A stretch of 64,000 nucleotides of DNA from Keguizhuia sedimenti (GCA_030715135.1 JAUYVH010000004.1:62001-126000), one strand, 5' to 3'. Counted from the first letter of the stretch, positions 17,973 to 34,476 are shown. Made by a program: numbers and translations. The notes: generated from the letters alone by a model not told the origin.

Positions 17973-18473
17973 ATGGATCTGCAAGCGCTTGTGCGTAACG
18001 TGCCGGATTTTCCGATTCCCGGCGTCCTCTTTCGCGATATTTCGCCTATTCTCGAAGCGCCTGCGGCATTGAATCACGCGCTTGAACAGATGGTAAGCCA
18101 TGTCGATCTTGATGCGATCGATGCATTCGTCGGCGTCGAAGCGCGGGGCTTCATCCTCGGCGCAGCGCTGGCGGCCCGTTTCGGCAAAGGCTTCATTCCC
18201 GTGCGCAAAGCGGGAAAATTGCCGCCGCCTGTTCAATCCTTGTCTTACGAACTCGAATATGGCAAGGCAACGCTTGAAATGCGCGCCGGCCGTGGCCGCA
18301 TCCTGCTGGTGGACGATGTTCTTGCAACGGGCGGGACTCTGACAGCCGCGCTCACTTTATGCGAACGTTCCGGCTACGAGGTGGTTGATATTGCGGTTCT
18401 GATCAATCTCGTAGGCCTTCATGCACTTACTTTTCGCGGCAAAGCTATCCATTCTGTCCTAGTCTATGATTAA
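17973..18473 (+). CDS. apt: Adenine phosphoribosyltransferase
   Basis: This enzyme converts adenine and PRPP to AMP. The protein has 166 residues. The start MDLQALVRNVPDFPIPGVLFRDI is the conserved Apt N-terminus. The PRPP-binding loop is ILLVDDVLATGGTL (about 109-122), and GVEARGFILGA is the other core motif. The gene lies 3 bp upstream of a nucleosidase that would release adenine, so the two form a purine-salvage pair. Confidence 0.96.
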   Translation: MDLQALVRNVPDFPIPGVLFRDISPILEAPAALNHALEQMVSHVDLDAIDAFVGVEARGFILGAALAARFGKGFIPVRKAGKLPPPVQSLSYELEYGKATLEMRAGRGRILLVDDVLATGGTLTAALTLCERSGYEVVDIAVLINLVGLHALTFRGKAIHSVLVYD

Positions 18474-18476
18474 AGC

Positions 18477-19073
18477 ATGAGTTCAGATTATTTGATCGTT
18501 GCCGCGCTCAAGGACGAAATGGGGCATCACTTTGACGAACTCGGCGTGCCGGTGATTTATACTGGCATAGGCAAGGTAAATGCGGCCTATTCGCTCGCAC
18601 GCGAACTGGCGCGACGGGAAGCACATGGGCAGCTTCCTAAAGCCGTGTTCAATTTCGGCACTGCCGGCAGCCCGATATTCAAAACCCACGAACTGGTGGA
18701 ATGCACGCGCTTCGTGCAGCGGGACATGGATGCAACGCCCCTGGGATTTGCCTATGGCGTGACGCCATTCGAGGATATCCCGCACCTTCTGGAAGTGCCG
18801 AAGCGGCTGTCCAGACTGCCGACAGGTCTGTGCGGCAGCGGTGACAGTTTTGAGACCGGCACTGCGAAAATGCACTGCGATGTAGTCGATATGGAAGCCT
18901 TCGCATTGGCGAAAGTCTGCCATCTGGAAGACATGCCTTTCTTATCCGTAAAGTACGTCACGGACGGCTGCGACCATAACGCACACAACGATTGGAATGA
19001 AAATCTTCACAAAGCCGCATCGAGCTTTGTGGAGATTTTTGAGGAAGCCACAGCGCTTTTCCAACGGAGCTGA
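18477..19073 (+). CDS. 5'-methylthioadenosine/S-adenosylhomocysteine nucleosidase-like protein
   Basis: The protein has 198 residues. It has the purine nucleosidase fold motifs TGIGKVNAAYSLA, FNFGTAGS and VVDMEAFALAKVC; the Met-Glu pair binds the ribose. It is shorter than MtnN (about 230 residues) and divergent, so its substrate could be another adenosine derivative. Placed 3 bp after apt, it probably frees adenine that Apt salvages. It converges on purL. Confidence 0.82.
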   Translation: MSSDYLIVAALKDEMGHHFDELGVPVIYTGIGKVNAAYSLARELARREAHGQLPKAVFNFGTAGSPIFKTHELVECTRFVQRDMDATPLGFAYGVTPFEDIPHLLEVPKRLSRLPTGLCGSGDSFETGTAKMHCDVVDMEAFALAKVCHLEDMPFLSVKYVTDGCDHNAHNDWNENLHKAASSFVEIFEEATALFQRS

Positions 19074-19108
19074 TGATTTAATCAGCAGCTCTGCAGTTCA
19101 GCGGCCGA

Positions 19109-23128
<4,020 letters not shown>

Positions 23129-23198
23129 GACGAGAAAAAAGTTGAGGCAATCAGGGCGCAGAAGTTGCTGCCTGACCGCTGGTTTTGGGAAAACCGTG

Positions 23199-23204
23199 AT
23201 TATA
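23199..23204 (-). promoter_or_regulatory. Possible -10 element of purL
   Basis: On the minus strand the sequence reads TATAAT, about 70 bp upstream of the purL start. No good -35 is seen. The sequence ggttttgggaaaacc (23181-23195) just downstream is a 6-bp-armed dyad that could be an operator, but it does not match the E. coli PurR box. Confidence 0.3.
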
Positions 23205-23284
23205 ACGCGTCATCCCCTGTTAAGCCGGGCAAACTGGCGCTCCGGGATATGGGTGAAAGGAATAAATAGAATAAAGCGCTAATC

Positions 23285-23335
23285 TGCCGGCTTGACTTTG
23301 CGGACTTTCATTAATAATGGCCCGAAAAGCCGGCA
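23285..23335. terminator. Hairpin after the Anbu gene
   Basis: TGCCGGCTT (23285-23293) and AAGCCGGCA (23327-23335) are perfectly complementary around a 33-base loop, just after the Anbu stop on the minus strand. There is no poly-T, so its function as a terminator is uncertain. Confidence 0.35.
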
Positions 23336-23343
23336 AAACCGGA

Positions 23344-24222
23344 TTATCTGGGATCGATGAGCGGATTCTGCTGTGCCAGCGTCTGCCTCGATGCCGTCTG
23401 CGCTTCGTCTGCGGATACTATATTTGCGGGCGGTTTTACCCTGACCGGCTCGCTGCGTGCCGCGGCAGGCGATCCGTCCACCGAATGGCTGTCCGTGCCA
23501 TGCCAGACCGGGTCATCGATTTGCTGGAATACTTCCCTGATTTTTTTGGCCCAGGATTCACGGATCATGCGGAAATACTGGTTATTCTCGTCGATGGTCA
23601 CGAAACGGGTCACAGCCAGCGAATCCGCCTCATACACCAGCAAGTCCAGCGGCAATCCGACCGACACATTGGAGCGCAAGGTTGAATCCATGGAAATCAA
23701 TGCGCATTTCGCCGCTTCGTCCAGGGACGTATGCCGGTTCACGACACGATCGACGATAGGCTTGCCGTACTTCGATTCGCCGATCAGGAAATAGCAGCTC
23801 TGGTTGACCGACTCGATGAAATTCCCGGCTGAATAGACCTGAAAGAGGCGGCAAGTCTCGCCCTTGATCTGGCCGCCGACGATGATGGCGGCATTGAAGT
23901 CGATACCGAATTCCTTGAACATTCTTGCATCGCGTTCAAAAACCGTCCGGACCGCAGTGCCAACCAGCGCCGCCACTTCGTGCATGGTTGATGCCGTCCA
24001 GATATTGTTCGCTTGGGTGGCAGCCTGTTCGGCAAGTATTTGCTGGACTGCTTGGGTAATCGACAGATTCCCCGAAGACATGAGCACGATGACTCGCGAT
24101 CCCAGGTTTTCGTATACGGTCATCTTGCGGAATGTGCTGACCTGATCGATTCCGGCATTGGTGCGGGAATCGGAAAGAAATACAAGGCCGGCATCAAGCC
24201 GCATGGCAATACAGTAAGTCAT
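23344..24222 (-). CDS. Anbu proteasome-type peptidase (ancestral beta subunit)
   Basis: The chosen start at 24222 gives MTYCIAMRLDAGLVFLSDSRTNAG, 292 residues; the open frame continues upstream but with unrelated residues. Proteasome-fold N-terminal nucleophile hydrolases use the residue exposed after Met removal, here Thr2. The SDSRTNAG motif and the core VLMSSGNLSITQA and FGIDFNAAIIVGGQI match Anbu. The C-terminal 50 residues are Pro/Ala-rich and probably disordered. Anbu forms self-compartmented or helical assemblies; its substrate is unknown. It is the last gene of a five-gene minus-strand cluster with a transglutaminase, alpha-E, ATP-grasp and metallopeptidase gene, the typical Anbu neighbourhood. 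Confidence 0.92.
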   Translation of the reverse strand: MTYCIAMRLDAGLVFLSDSRTNAGIDQVSTFRKMTVYENLGSRVIVLMSSGNLSITQAVQQILAEQAATQANNIWTASTMHEVAALVGTAVRTVFERDARMFKEFGIDFNAAIIVGGQIKGETCRLFQVYSAGNFIESVNQSCYFLIGESKYGKPIVDRVVNRHTSLDEAAKCALISMDSTLRSNVSVGLPLDLLVYEADSLAVTRFVTIDENNQYFRMIRESWAKKIREVFQQIDDPVWHGTDSHSVDGSPAAARSEPVRVKPPANIVSADEAQTASRQTLAQQNPLIDPR

Positions 24223-24327
24223 GTCCAAAAGCGTCTTTATCGAGAGCAATATTCTACCGCGAAGCCCTCCTCTCGCTTGAAATATGGACCGTAAAATCGT
24301 TGTTTGCAACAGTCAGGCGATATTTGT

Positions 24328-25143
24328 TTATTGATTGCCAAGAGATGGTGAAAAAACACTGACATCGACAGAAAGCGATTCGGCTCCTCCGCCGCGGCGG
24401 ATTCCGCGCACCGGCGCAGCAGATTCGTAGTCGCGGCCCACCGCCAGCCGGCACAGCGAATCGCCCTGCAATTGGGCATGGGTGACATCGATACTTACCC
24501 AACAGGGAGATTCCGCTTCTTCTACCCAGACATCGACCCAGGCATGACTCTCCGCGCGGCGGGTGGAACCGGAATCGATATATCCGGAGACATAGCGCAC
24601 CGGTATGCCCATGACATGGCAACAGGCCAGGAACAGATGCGCATGATCCTGGCATACACCCTGACGCTGCGCGAACGCTTCTGCCGCCGTGCTGGTAACT
24701 GCAGTCGAGCCGGTGACATAAGACACCGAAGCACGAATGGCCTCCGCCAGGGCCAGGAAATCCGTAGTGCGACGGCTTGGGCGCAGCTCCCGGAACGCAA
24801 ATTCGGTCAGCGCTTCATCCGCCTTGGTCAGGTGCGTGGGCACGGTGAACAGCAAGGGCGACAATGCTCCCTTGTCGACTATCCTGCCGCGCTCCGGCAC
24901 TCCGATTTCGACCTGGCCTTCCACGCTGATCCTGACTTCATCATGAGGACTTGTAAGCGTTAGCGTATGACACAGGTTGTCATAGGCATCAGTAAAGGCA
25001 TGGCGGTGACCCGGAGCAAGGATTTTCCATGAGAGTACGCGCTGGTGGTTTTCCTGCCGCGGCGTCAGCCGCAATTGCTGAATCGAGTAGCGGGCCGGTT
25101 CCGTGTAGCGGTACAGGGTTTCGTGGCGAATGGCGAGCAGCAT
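24328..25143 (-). CDS. Transglutaminase-like cysteine peptidase (Anbu cluster)
   Basis: The protein has 271 residues. The N-terminal beta-rich domain begins MLLAIRHETLYRYTEPARYS, as in bacterial transglutaminase-like proteins of this cluster type. The catalytic triad is visible: Cys in QGVCQDHAHLFL (about 163), His in ESHAWVDVW (about 199) and Asp in SIDVTH (about 215). No signal peptide is seen. It probably hydrolyses or transfers an amide or peptide bond in a product of the neighbouring ATP-grasp. It lies 6 bp downstream of alpha-E and 105 bp upstream of Anbu. Confidence 0.92.
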   Translation of the reverse strand: MLLAIRHETLYRYTEPARYSIQQLRLTPRQENHQRVLSWKILAPGHRHAFTDAYDNLCHTLTLTSPHDEVRISVEGQVEIGVPERGRIVDKGALSPLLFTVPTHLTKADEALTEFAFRELRPSRRTTDFLALAEAIRASVSYVTGSTAVTSTAAEAFAQRQGVCQDHAHLFLACCHVMGIPVRYVSGYIDSGSTRRAESHAWVDVWVEEAESPCWVSIDVTHAQLQGDSLCRLAVGRDYESAAPVRGIRRGGGAESLSVDVSVFSPSLGNQ

Positions 25144-25149
25144 AATCAG

Positions 25150-26112
25150 TCAGGCGGCGAACGGAACCAGAAAATCGCGACTGATCCTGTTGCCTAATTC
25201 AAAAACTTGTTCCAGAAAACGGGTCAGATACTCATGCAGCCCGCTTTCCATGATCTCATCGATATCGCCGAATTTCAGTTCCGCATGCAGCTTTCCGGCA
25301 AACCGTTCTGTATTCTGCGAAAGCTCGTTGCGGACCTGGCTCAAATTCAGCACCACCTCTTCCATGCATGCGACTAGCGAGCGCGGCATGGCCGGATGCA
25401 GCATCAACAGCTCTGCAACTCTCGCCGGAGTAATGACATCCCGGTACACCTTGCGGTAGATCTCGAACCCTGACACAGAACGGAGAATGGACGCCCAGTA
25501 GTAAAAGTCGAACTGTGTCGCCTCCTGCGAAGCAGACGCCGTGTCGGAGTTGCCAGGCACGCTGTGGAATTTGACATCCAGAATGCGGGCGGTATTGTCG
25601 GCGCGTTCTATGAAGGTGCCCAGGCGGATGAAATAAAAAGCCTCATCCTTGAGCATGGTGCCGACAATCACACCTCGTGACAGATGGCAGCGGTATTTGA
25701 CCCACTCAAAGAATTTTGCCGGATCGGACGTCAGCAATTCATGTTCGTCCAGCTCGCGGAGTTTTAGCCAGGTTGCGTTAAGCGTCTCCCAGACCTCGGT
25801 AGTCAACGCGCCGCGCACGGCCCGGCCATTTTCCCTGGCCTGTCTCAGGCAGGTGAAGATAGAAGAAAGGTTGTCCGGGTCGCGCACCATGAAATCGAGC
25901 ACATTTCTTTGCGTGATTCGGCCGTACTTTTCAATGAACTGCTCACGCAACTCGGAAATGCCAAGCGTGGCGCTCCACCCTTGCTCGACCTGCTCTGACG
26001 GCTGAGGCAGCAATGCAGTCTCCACATTGACATTCAGCATGCGCGCAGTATTTTCGGCCCGTTCAATATAACGGGCCATCCAGTACAGATGGTCAGCGGT
26101 ACGGCTTAGCAT
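25150..26112 (-). CDS. Alpha-E domain protein (Anbu cluster)
   Basis: The protein has 320 residues and is almost entirely helical. It opens MLSRTADHLYWMARYIERAENTAR, the diagnostic alpha-E motif, which recurs as FYFIRLGTFIERADNTARIL in the second half, so it has an internal duplication. Alpha-E proteins occur with circularly permuted ATP-grasp and transglutaminase genes in predicted peptide-synthesis systems; no biochemical role is established. It overlaps the ATP-grasp gene by 20 bp, showing translational coupling. Confidence 0.93.
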   Translation of the reverse strand: MLSRTADHLYWMARYIERAENTARMLNVNVETALLPQPSEQVEQGWSATLGISELREQFIEKYGRITQRNVLDFMVRDPDNLSSIFTCLRQARENGRAVRGALTTEVWETLNATWLKLRELDEHELLTSDPAKFFEWVKYRCHLSRGVIVGTMLKDEAFYFIRLGTFIERADNTARILDVKFHSVPGNSDTASASQEATQFDFYYWASILRSVSGFEIYRKVYRDVITPARVAELLMLHPAMPRSLVACMEEVVLNLSQVRNELSQNTERFAGKLHAELKFGDIDEIMESGLHEYLTRFLEQVFELGNRISRDFLVPFAA

Positions 26113-27526
26113 CGTCCTCCTCCAATACCCAGGTATCTTTCGTGCCGCCGCCCTGCGACGAATTCACTACCAGCGACCCTTCCTTCAAGGCCACGCGGGT
26201 CAGGCCTCCGGGAAGAATGGAAATTTTTTCACCCGACAGAACGAAGGGGCGAAGATCGATGTGGCGCGGAGCGATTCCGCTCTCGACATAAGTCGGGCAG
26301 GTGCTCAATGCCAGGGTCGGCTGCGCGATATAGCCGCCAGGGTTGGCCAGAACGCGCTGACGGAAATTCTCGATTTCGCCGGACGAGGATGCGGGCCCGA
26401 CCAGCATTCCATATCCGCCGGCGCCATGCACTTCCTTGACCACCAGGCTGGAAATATTCGCCAGTACATACTCCAGATCGCTCTTCTTGCGACACTGGTA
26501 GGTCGGCACATTCTGCAACAAGGGATCTTCCGACAGATAAAAGCGGATCATGTCCGGCACGAAGGGATAAATCGACTTGTCGTCCGCTACGCCGGTGCCT
26601 ATCGCGTTGGCAAGCGACACCCGCCCGGCGCGGTAGACCGACAGCAACCCCGGCACGCCAAGCGTGGAGTCGGGGCGAAATGCCAGAGGGTCCAGAAAAT
26701 CGTCGTCAACACGCCGGTAGATGACATCCACTCGTTTCGGTCCGTGCGTGGTGCGCATGTAGACTGCATTATTATCGACGAACAGATCCTGTCCTTCGAC
26801 CAGTTCAACGCCCATTTGCTGCGCCAGGAATGCATGCTCGAAAAATGCGGAGTTATACATGCCGGGCGTCATCACAACCACCGTCGGATCCTCAACGCCC
26901 TGCGGAGCGACCGAACGCAGGTTCTCCAGCAGCATGTTGGGATAATGCGCAACCGGAGCAATCCTGTGCGACTCGAACAATTCCGGAAAGAGCCGCATCA
27001 TCATCTTGCGGTTTTCCAGTACGTAGGAAACGCCGGACGGCACGCGAAGATTGTCTTCCAGTGCATAGAATTCACCGCCCTCGGTACGCACGATGTCGAT
27101 ACCCGCTATATGCGCATAGATATCCGAAGCGACGGAAACACCCTGCATCTCTGGCCGGTACTGTGAATTTCTGAATATCTGTTCTGCCGGCACGATGCCG
27201 GCCTTCACAATGTTCTGGTCATGATAGATATCATGTGCAAACATGTTCAGCGCCCTGACGCGCTGAACGAGTCCCTGCTGCATTCTGCTCCACTCTTCTG
27301 CAGGAATGATATGCGGGATGATATCGAAAGGGATCAGGCGCTCGGTGCCGGCATTGTCGCCGTAAACGGCAAAGGTAATTCCAACCTGCCGGAAGATCAG
27401 GTCTGCCTCGGCACGTTTTGCCTTGATGCGCTCCTGCGCCTGACCGTTCTGCCAGGCCTCAAACTTCCGGTAATGCTCGCGTACATGCCTGTCGGCGTCG
27501 TACATTTCATCAAAAAATGTTGGCAT
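26093..27526 (-). CDS. Circularly permuted ATP-grasp protein (Anbu cluster)
   Basis: The protein has 477 residues and belongs to the circularly permuted ATP-grasp type 2 family (DUF404/DUF407). Recognisable segments are YGDNAGTERLIPFDIIPHII, EFYALEDNLRVPSGVSYVLE, TPGMYNSAFFEH and VVKEVHGAGGYGMLVG; the last holds the nucleotide-binding Lys and Gly-rich loop. The family is predicted to ligate amino acids or peptides using ATP. The C-terminus ends in VNSSQGGGTKDTWVL, conserved in the family. Its overlap with alpha-E and co-orientation with Anbu indicate one operon. Confidence 0.93.
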   Translation of the reverse strand: MPTFFDEMYDADRHVREHYRKFEAWQNGQAQERIKAKRAEADLIFRQVGITFAVYGDNAGTERLIPFDIIPHIIPAEEWSRMQQGLVQRVRALNMFAHDIYHDQNIVKAGIVPAEQIFRNSQYRPEMQGVSVASDIYAHIAGIDIVRTEGGEFYALEDNLRVPSGVSYVLENRKMMMRLFPELFESHRIAPVAHYPNMLLENLRSVAPQGVEDPTVVVMTPGMYNSAFFEHAFLAQQMGVELVEGQDLFVDNNAVYMRTTHGPKRVDVIYRRVDDDFLDPLAFRPDSTLGVPGLLSVYRAGRVSLANAIGTGVADDKSIYPFVPDMIRFYLSEDPLLQNVPTYQCRKKSDLEYVLANISSLVVKEVHGAGGYGMLVGPASSSGEIENFRQRVLANPGGYIAQPTLALSTCPTYVESGIAPRHIDLRPFVLSGEKISILPGGLTRVALKEGSLVVNSSQGGGTKDTWVLEEDDAKPYR

Positions 27527-27616
27527 CTATTTGTTGTATTGAAGTTCGCTTTTGCACTATGAAAGTGCTTGCTTAACCGGCAGGCAAGAAATATTCCCGA
27601 TACGGGGATAATTGCG

Positions 27617-27642
27617 TGTCAGGTGAAGATTGACGCCTGACA
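27617..27642. terminator. Hairpin between metallopeptidase and ATP-grasp genes
   Basis: TGTCAGG (27617-27623) pairs with CCTGACA (27636-27642) within the 137-bp gap. With no T tract, it may modulate expression inside the operon or be only a weak attenuating structure. Confidence 0.3.
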
Positions 27643-27663
27643 GACGAATGGCGGCAAATTCCG

Positions 27664-28740
27664 TCATCCCTGATTTCGCTCCTCCTCGCGTTTGCCAAGA
27701 ACCACCTGATGGATGAATTCCAATTTCCTGATTACTAGCGGCGACAGGGCAAAGGGATAAGCGTCCGGCATGCCGATGCTGCGGTTAAGACTGTTCAGCA
27801 CATAAGTCAGCGCGAACCAGTTCGACATCATGTCCACAAAGGCTTCACTGTGCGCCGGCTTTTCCTCGATCACCATCTCTGGCTCGCTTGCTTTCTTTGG
27901 CCTGGCAGCGATTCCGCAATGAAAAGCGGTATCGAGCGTATCGATCATGTGGAGATAATGAGCCCAGCTTTCGGCCCAGTCTTCCCATGGATGGGAACTC
28001 GCATAAGCACTGATGAAACGCTGGTCCCAGTCGGCAGCCGGCCCATCGTCGTAATGCCTCTGCAGTGCCTGTCCATAGTCCATTCGCTCGTCGCCGTACA
28101 GTTCACGGAACGGTTCCAGCCATCTGGAACCTGCAATCAGTTGATCGAAATAGTAATGCCCGCTCTCATGCCGAAAGTGTCCCAGGAGCGTGCGGTAAGG
28201 TTCGTGCATTTGCTCGCGGGTCTTTTCGCGGTGAGCTGGGTCGGCTTCGGCGATATTCAGCGTAATCAGCCCATTCGAATGTCCGGTGATGACCCGCTGT
28301 TCCGGCGTGTCTTCAAGGAACTCGAATGCCAGACCCGCCTGCGGGTCCTCCAGTTTCGGGGTAGGCTGCAGATGCAGTTCCCACAGAGAATAAAGCAGCC
28401 TGCGCTTGGCGGCTTCCAGGCGTTTCCAGTACAGGCGGTTTTTTTCCGAAGAGAGTGCCGGAATGATATGCGTCAGCCGGCAGGATGAGCACAGCTCATG
28501 GTTTTCACTGGCGGGTAGCATCCAGTTGCACACATCTTCCCTTGAATAATTGATGCACTGCTTGTAAATCCGGTATGGGCTCTTTTCATTCAGGCTGCGC
28601 CATAATCCGTCTTCGGTCGGCTCATACGTATTGATTTCCCTTCGCTCCGGCTCGTAGCCGAGCATCCCGGCGCAGTTTTCGCAACGCGTATTTTCAAAAA
28701 AAACTTGCTGATTGCAGCGATCGCAGTGGAAGGTTTTCAT
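27664..28740 (-). CDS. Zinc-ribbon putative metallopeptidase (DUF2248-like)
   Basis: The protein has 358 residues. The N-terminus is a zinc ribbon with CDRC (about 6-9) and CENC (about 19-22). A second cysteine group (C at 62, C at 71, CSSC at about 83-86) follows. The catalytic region has HESGHYYFDQL, an HExxH-like zincin motif (HESGH), with E and D residues (YGDERMDYGQAL; DWAESWAHYLH) that could complete the metal site. It is the first gene of the Anbu cluster, transcribed from the region with two dyads. Its substrate is unknown. Confidence 0.85.
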   Translation of the reverse strand: MKTFHCDRCNQQVFFENTRCENCAGMLGYEPERREINTYEPTEDGLWRSLNEKSPYRIYKQCINYSREDVCNWMLPASENHELCSSCRLTHIIPALSSEKNRLYWKRLEAAKRRLLYSLWELHLQPTPKLEDPQAGLAFEFLEDTPEQRVITGHSNGLITLNIAEADPAHREKTREQMHEPYRTLLGHFRHESGHYYFDQLIAGSRWLEPFRELYGDERMDYGQALQRHYDDGPAADWDQRFISAYASSHPWEDWAESWAHYLHMIDTLDTAFHCGIAARPKKASEPEMVIEEKPAHSEAFVDMMSNWFALTYVLNSLNRSIGMPDAYPFALSPLVIRKLEFIHQVVLGKREEERNQG

Positions 28741-28876
28741 GGTGTACGTGAGCTGAATCCGCAGCCTGGAAAATGGATGACCGTACTCCGCAAATACTCC
28801 GCGATCCTCATACGAAAAATGGAGGCATCAAAACGACGCATTCCTATAGCCGGACATATGGATTTGATGTTACATC

Positions 28877-28908
28877 GCATGGAATGTTTCCATGCTGATC
28901 ACGATCAG
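28877..28908. promoter_or_regulatory. Two adjacent dyad sites upstream of the Anbu cluster
   Basis: GCATGGAA-TGT-TTCCATGC (28877-28895) is a perfect inverted repeat. It abuts CTGATC-AC-GATCAG (28895-28908), a second perfect dyad. They lie 137-168 bp upstream of the metallopeptidase start and look like regulator binding sites. The regulator is unknown. Confidence 0.45.
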
Positions 28909-29010
28909 AGCAATCTGCGTTTGCAGGTATGCCCTGCAGTAATAAGGCCGGATCAAGGGCGGCTGATGAAACAGAAGCAGGAAGAAGACTAGGAAAAGTA
29001 ACGCAGCTAA

Positions 29011-29042
29011 AGAACCCGGAAAGATAGATTTCCCCGGGTTCT
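29011..29042 (-). terminator. Hairpin immediately after the oxoprolinase gene
   Basis: AGAACCCGG (29011-29019) pairs with CCGGGTTCT (29034-29042) next to the stop codon at 29043. The 9-bp stem is strong, but the following sequence is not a clean T tract. Confidence 0.55.
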
Positions 29043-32639
<3,597 letters not shown>

Positions 32640-32726
32640 TCGATTTAATTCAATGAACAGGAATGCACGTATTTTCTCACAGGCGAAGTGCGTTTCGCCT
32701 GCATGTTAAGCCCGCTATGGCGCAAC

Positions 32727-33905
32727 TTATTCGCCCAGGAGCTCTGCAATGGGGTTCATGCTTTCCACGTGTTCGGACACCACTTTCACAATCACGATAA
32801 TGGGAATTCCCAGCAGCATGCCCCACATACCCCACAGCCACCCCCAGAACAAGAGGCCGACAAATACTGCCGTAGGGTTCATCTTGACCAGCTTTCCCGT
32901 CATCCATGTCGTAACGAAGGTTCCGACAAATGTAGCGATGCCCAGCGAGCAACCCGCAACCAGCAAGGCCATCGGAATCGATTCGAATTGCAGGAAGGCG
33001 CTGATTCCAGAGGTGATCGTTATCAGAATCGGCCCGAAATACGGAATGATGTGCAGCAGGCCCGCCGCCGCCGCCCAGGCGCCGGCGTTTTCCAGGCCTA
33101 TCCATCGCAGGGCAACCCACATCATCGCGGCCAGCAGCACGTTGGTGACCAGCAGCATGAACATATAGCTCTGTACCGAGTCATGGATTTCATCCATGAT
33201 CTGGACCGCGGTTTTCTTGTCAGATATTTTCGGGCCGGTAATCCTGACCAGCTTGCGTTTGAATGTATCGCCCGCCAGCAGCAGGAAAAATACCAGGAAA
33301 AGCACCATCGTCAGCTGAGTAACGAGGCTGAGCGCATTCATGGAACCCTCGATCAGCCATTCCCTTACCTTGATCGCGGGAGCCGGAGGTTGCGCAGATT
33401 TTTTGGTAGGCTGCCCCACGCCTGCCGCCTTCTCAATTTCCTGAGCGGCTTTTTCCATTTGCTCCACAGGATTCGGACCGTTCTGGGCACGCGTCACGGC
33501 ACGCGAAATTTTCTTTGCTGCTTCCGGCATACCGGCCAGGATGGCATTAAATTCCTTGTAGAGCGTATTGCCGGCTGCAATGGCGCCGCCACAAATGGCA
33601 ATCATGATCAATGCCGTTCCCAGGACACGCGGAACGTGGATTCGCTCCAGCCAGCCCACGACTGGATTCAGCGTATAAGCGATGAATATTCCCAGAACGA
33701 GCGGTATGAGAAATTTCTGTGCCCATTGCAAGGAAAAAAGGATGGCCAGAACCATCAGGACGGTCAGTGCAATACCGCGCGCCTTTGCTACGGTACGTAT
33801 CGGAAAACCAGCTTGCATGGCTGACGCGACACCTGCTGCTTGTTCAGCGTTAACAGATGTCTCCGATTCTGGCCGTTGGGCATCGCCCGGTATCTTGTTT
33901 TCCAT
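32727..33905 (-). CDS. AI-2E family transporter (PerM/TqsA-like permease)
   Basis: The protein has 392 residues with about eight hydrophobic segments. Typical features are ALTVLMVLAILFSLQWAQKF near the N-terminus, the PxxW-type LNPVVGWLERI, the central soluble loop (about residues 130-200) rich in Glu, Lys and Pro, and the C-terminal LHIIPYFGPIL and GMLLGIPIIVIVKVV. Members export or import small molecules, including autoinducer-2 in some cases, or act in ion homeostasis. The exact substrate cannot be told from sequence. Confidence 0.9.
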   Translation of the reverse strand: MENKIPGDAQRPESETSVNAEQAAGVASAMQAGFPIRTVAKARGIALTVLMVLAILFSLQWAQKFLIPLVLGIFIAYTLNPVVGWLERIHVPRVLGTALIMIAICGGAIAAGNTLYKEFNAILAGMPEAAKKISRAVTRAQNGPNPVEQMEKAAQEIEKAAGVGQPTKKSAQPPAPAIKVREWLIEGSMNALSLVTQLTMVLFLVFFLLLAGDTFKRKLVRITGPKISDKKTAVQIMDEIHDSVQSYMFMLLVTNVLLAAMMWVALRWIGLENAGAWAAAAGLLHIIPYFGPILITITSGISAFLQFESIPMALLVAGCSLGIATFVGTFVTTWMTGKLVKMNPTAVFVGLLFWGWLWGMWGMLLGIPIIVIVKVVSEHVESMNPIAELLGE

Positions 33906-34212
33906 GGCTTGTCTGAAATAAAACTATTGAAGAGTCTGCCTCGTTAAAGCAAAAGAGTGAATAAGCCGAACGGCGCAAAATTGTTTTGCATCAACAGATG
34001 GTCGCGGATTAAATTGAGCTATTTCTGAAAATGCGTATGTGCAACCGAAACTATTGTTATAGATAAAGAGTCAAATTTTCCATGAACTGCATGATCGGTT
34101 TCTATTGGTCGGCATCAGCCGGACTTACATGAAACGGAGCGATATGCGTGTCAGCCAAGTAAGCTGTTTGACTTGGCCTATGAGTCAATCCTAATTCTAT
34201 AGAGGTGAGATC
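33906..34212. other. Intergenic region upstream of the OsmB-like gene
   Basis: About 307 bp separate the permease (minus) from the lipoprotein (plus). Both promoters should lie here. The segment is AT-rich, but I see no convincing -35/-10 pair or operator. Confidence 0.5.
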
Positions 34213-34428
34213 ATGAAAAAAATCCGCAGTCTTATTGTTCAGGCGACTGTTCTGTCTTCCGTTCTCATGCTTACGGCTTGCTCCGGAATGACTGAACAGC
34301 AAAGAAACACTGCTATCGGTGCCGGCCTTGGCGGTGTTGCTGGCTCGGTGCTTACTGATGGCGGCACCCTGGGAACCGTAGGCGGTGCAGCAGTCGGCGG
34401 TGTAATCGGTAACCAGGTAGGCAAATAA
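34213..34428 (+). CDS. OsmB-like small glycine-zipper lipoprotein
   Basis: The protein has 71 residues. The signal peptide ends in a lipobox (MLTACSG), so the mature protein would be lipidated on Cys at about position 23. The mature part is glycine-rich with a GxxxG pattern (IGAGLGGVAGSVL; GTVGGAAVGGVIGNQ), as in OsmB and other glycine-zipper 2TM lipoproteins. A gaggtgag ribosome site precedes the ATG. In E. coli the homologue is osmotically induced; control here is not visible. Confidence 0.88.
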   Translation: MKKIRSLIVQATVLSSVLMLTACSGMTEQQRNTAIGAGLGGVAGSVLTDGGTLGTVGGAAVGGVIGNQVGK

Positions 34429-34476
34429 TTTCATCGCTGCAAGCTTTACCGTAGACCCGTCATAAAACACCGCACT

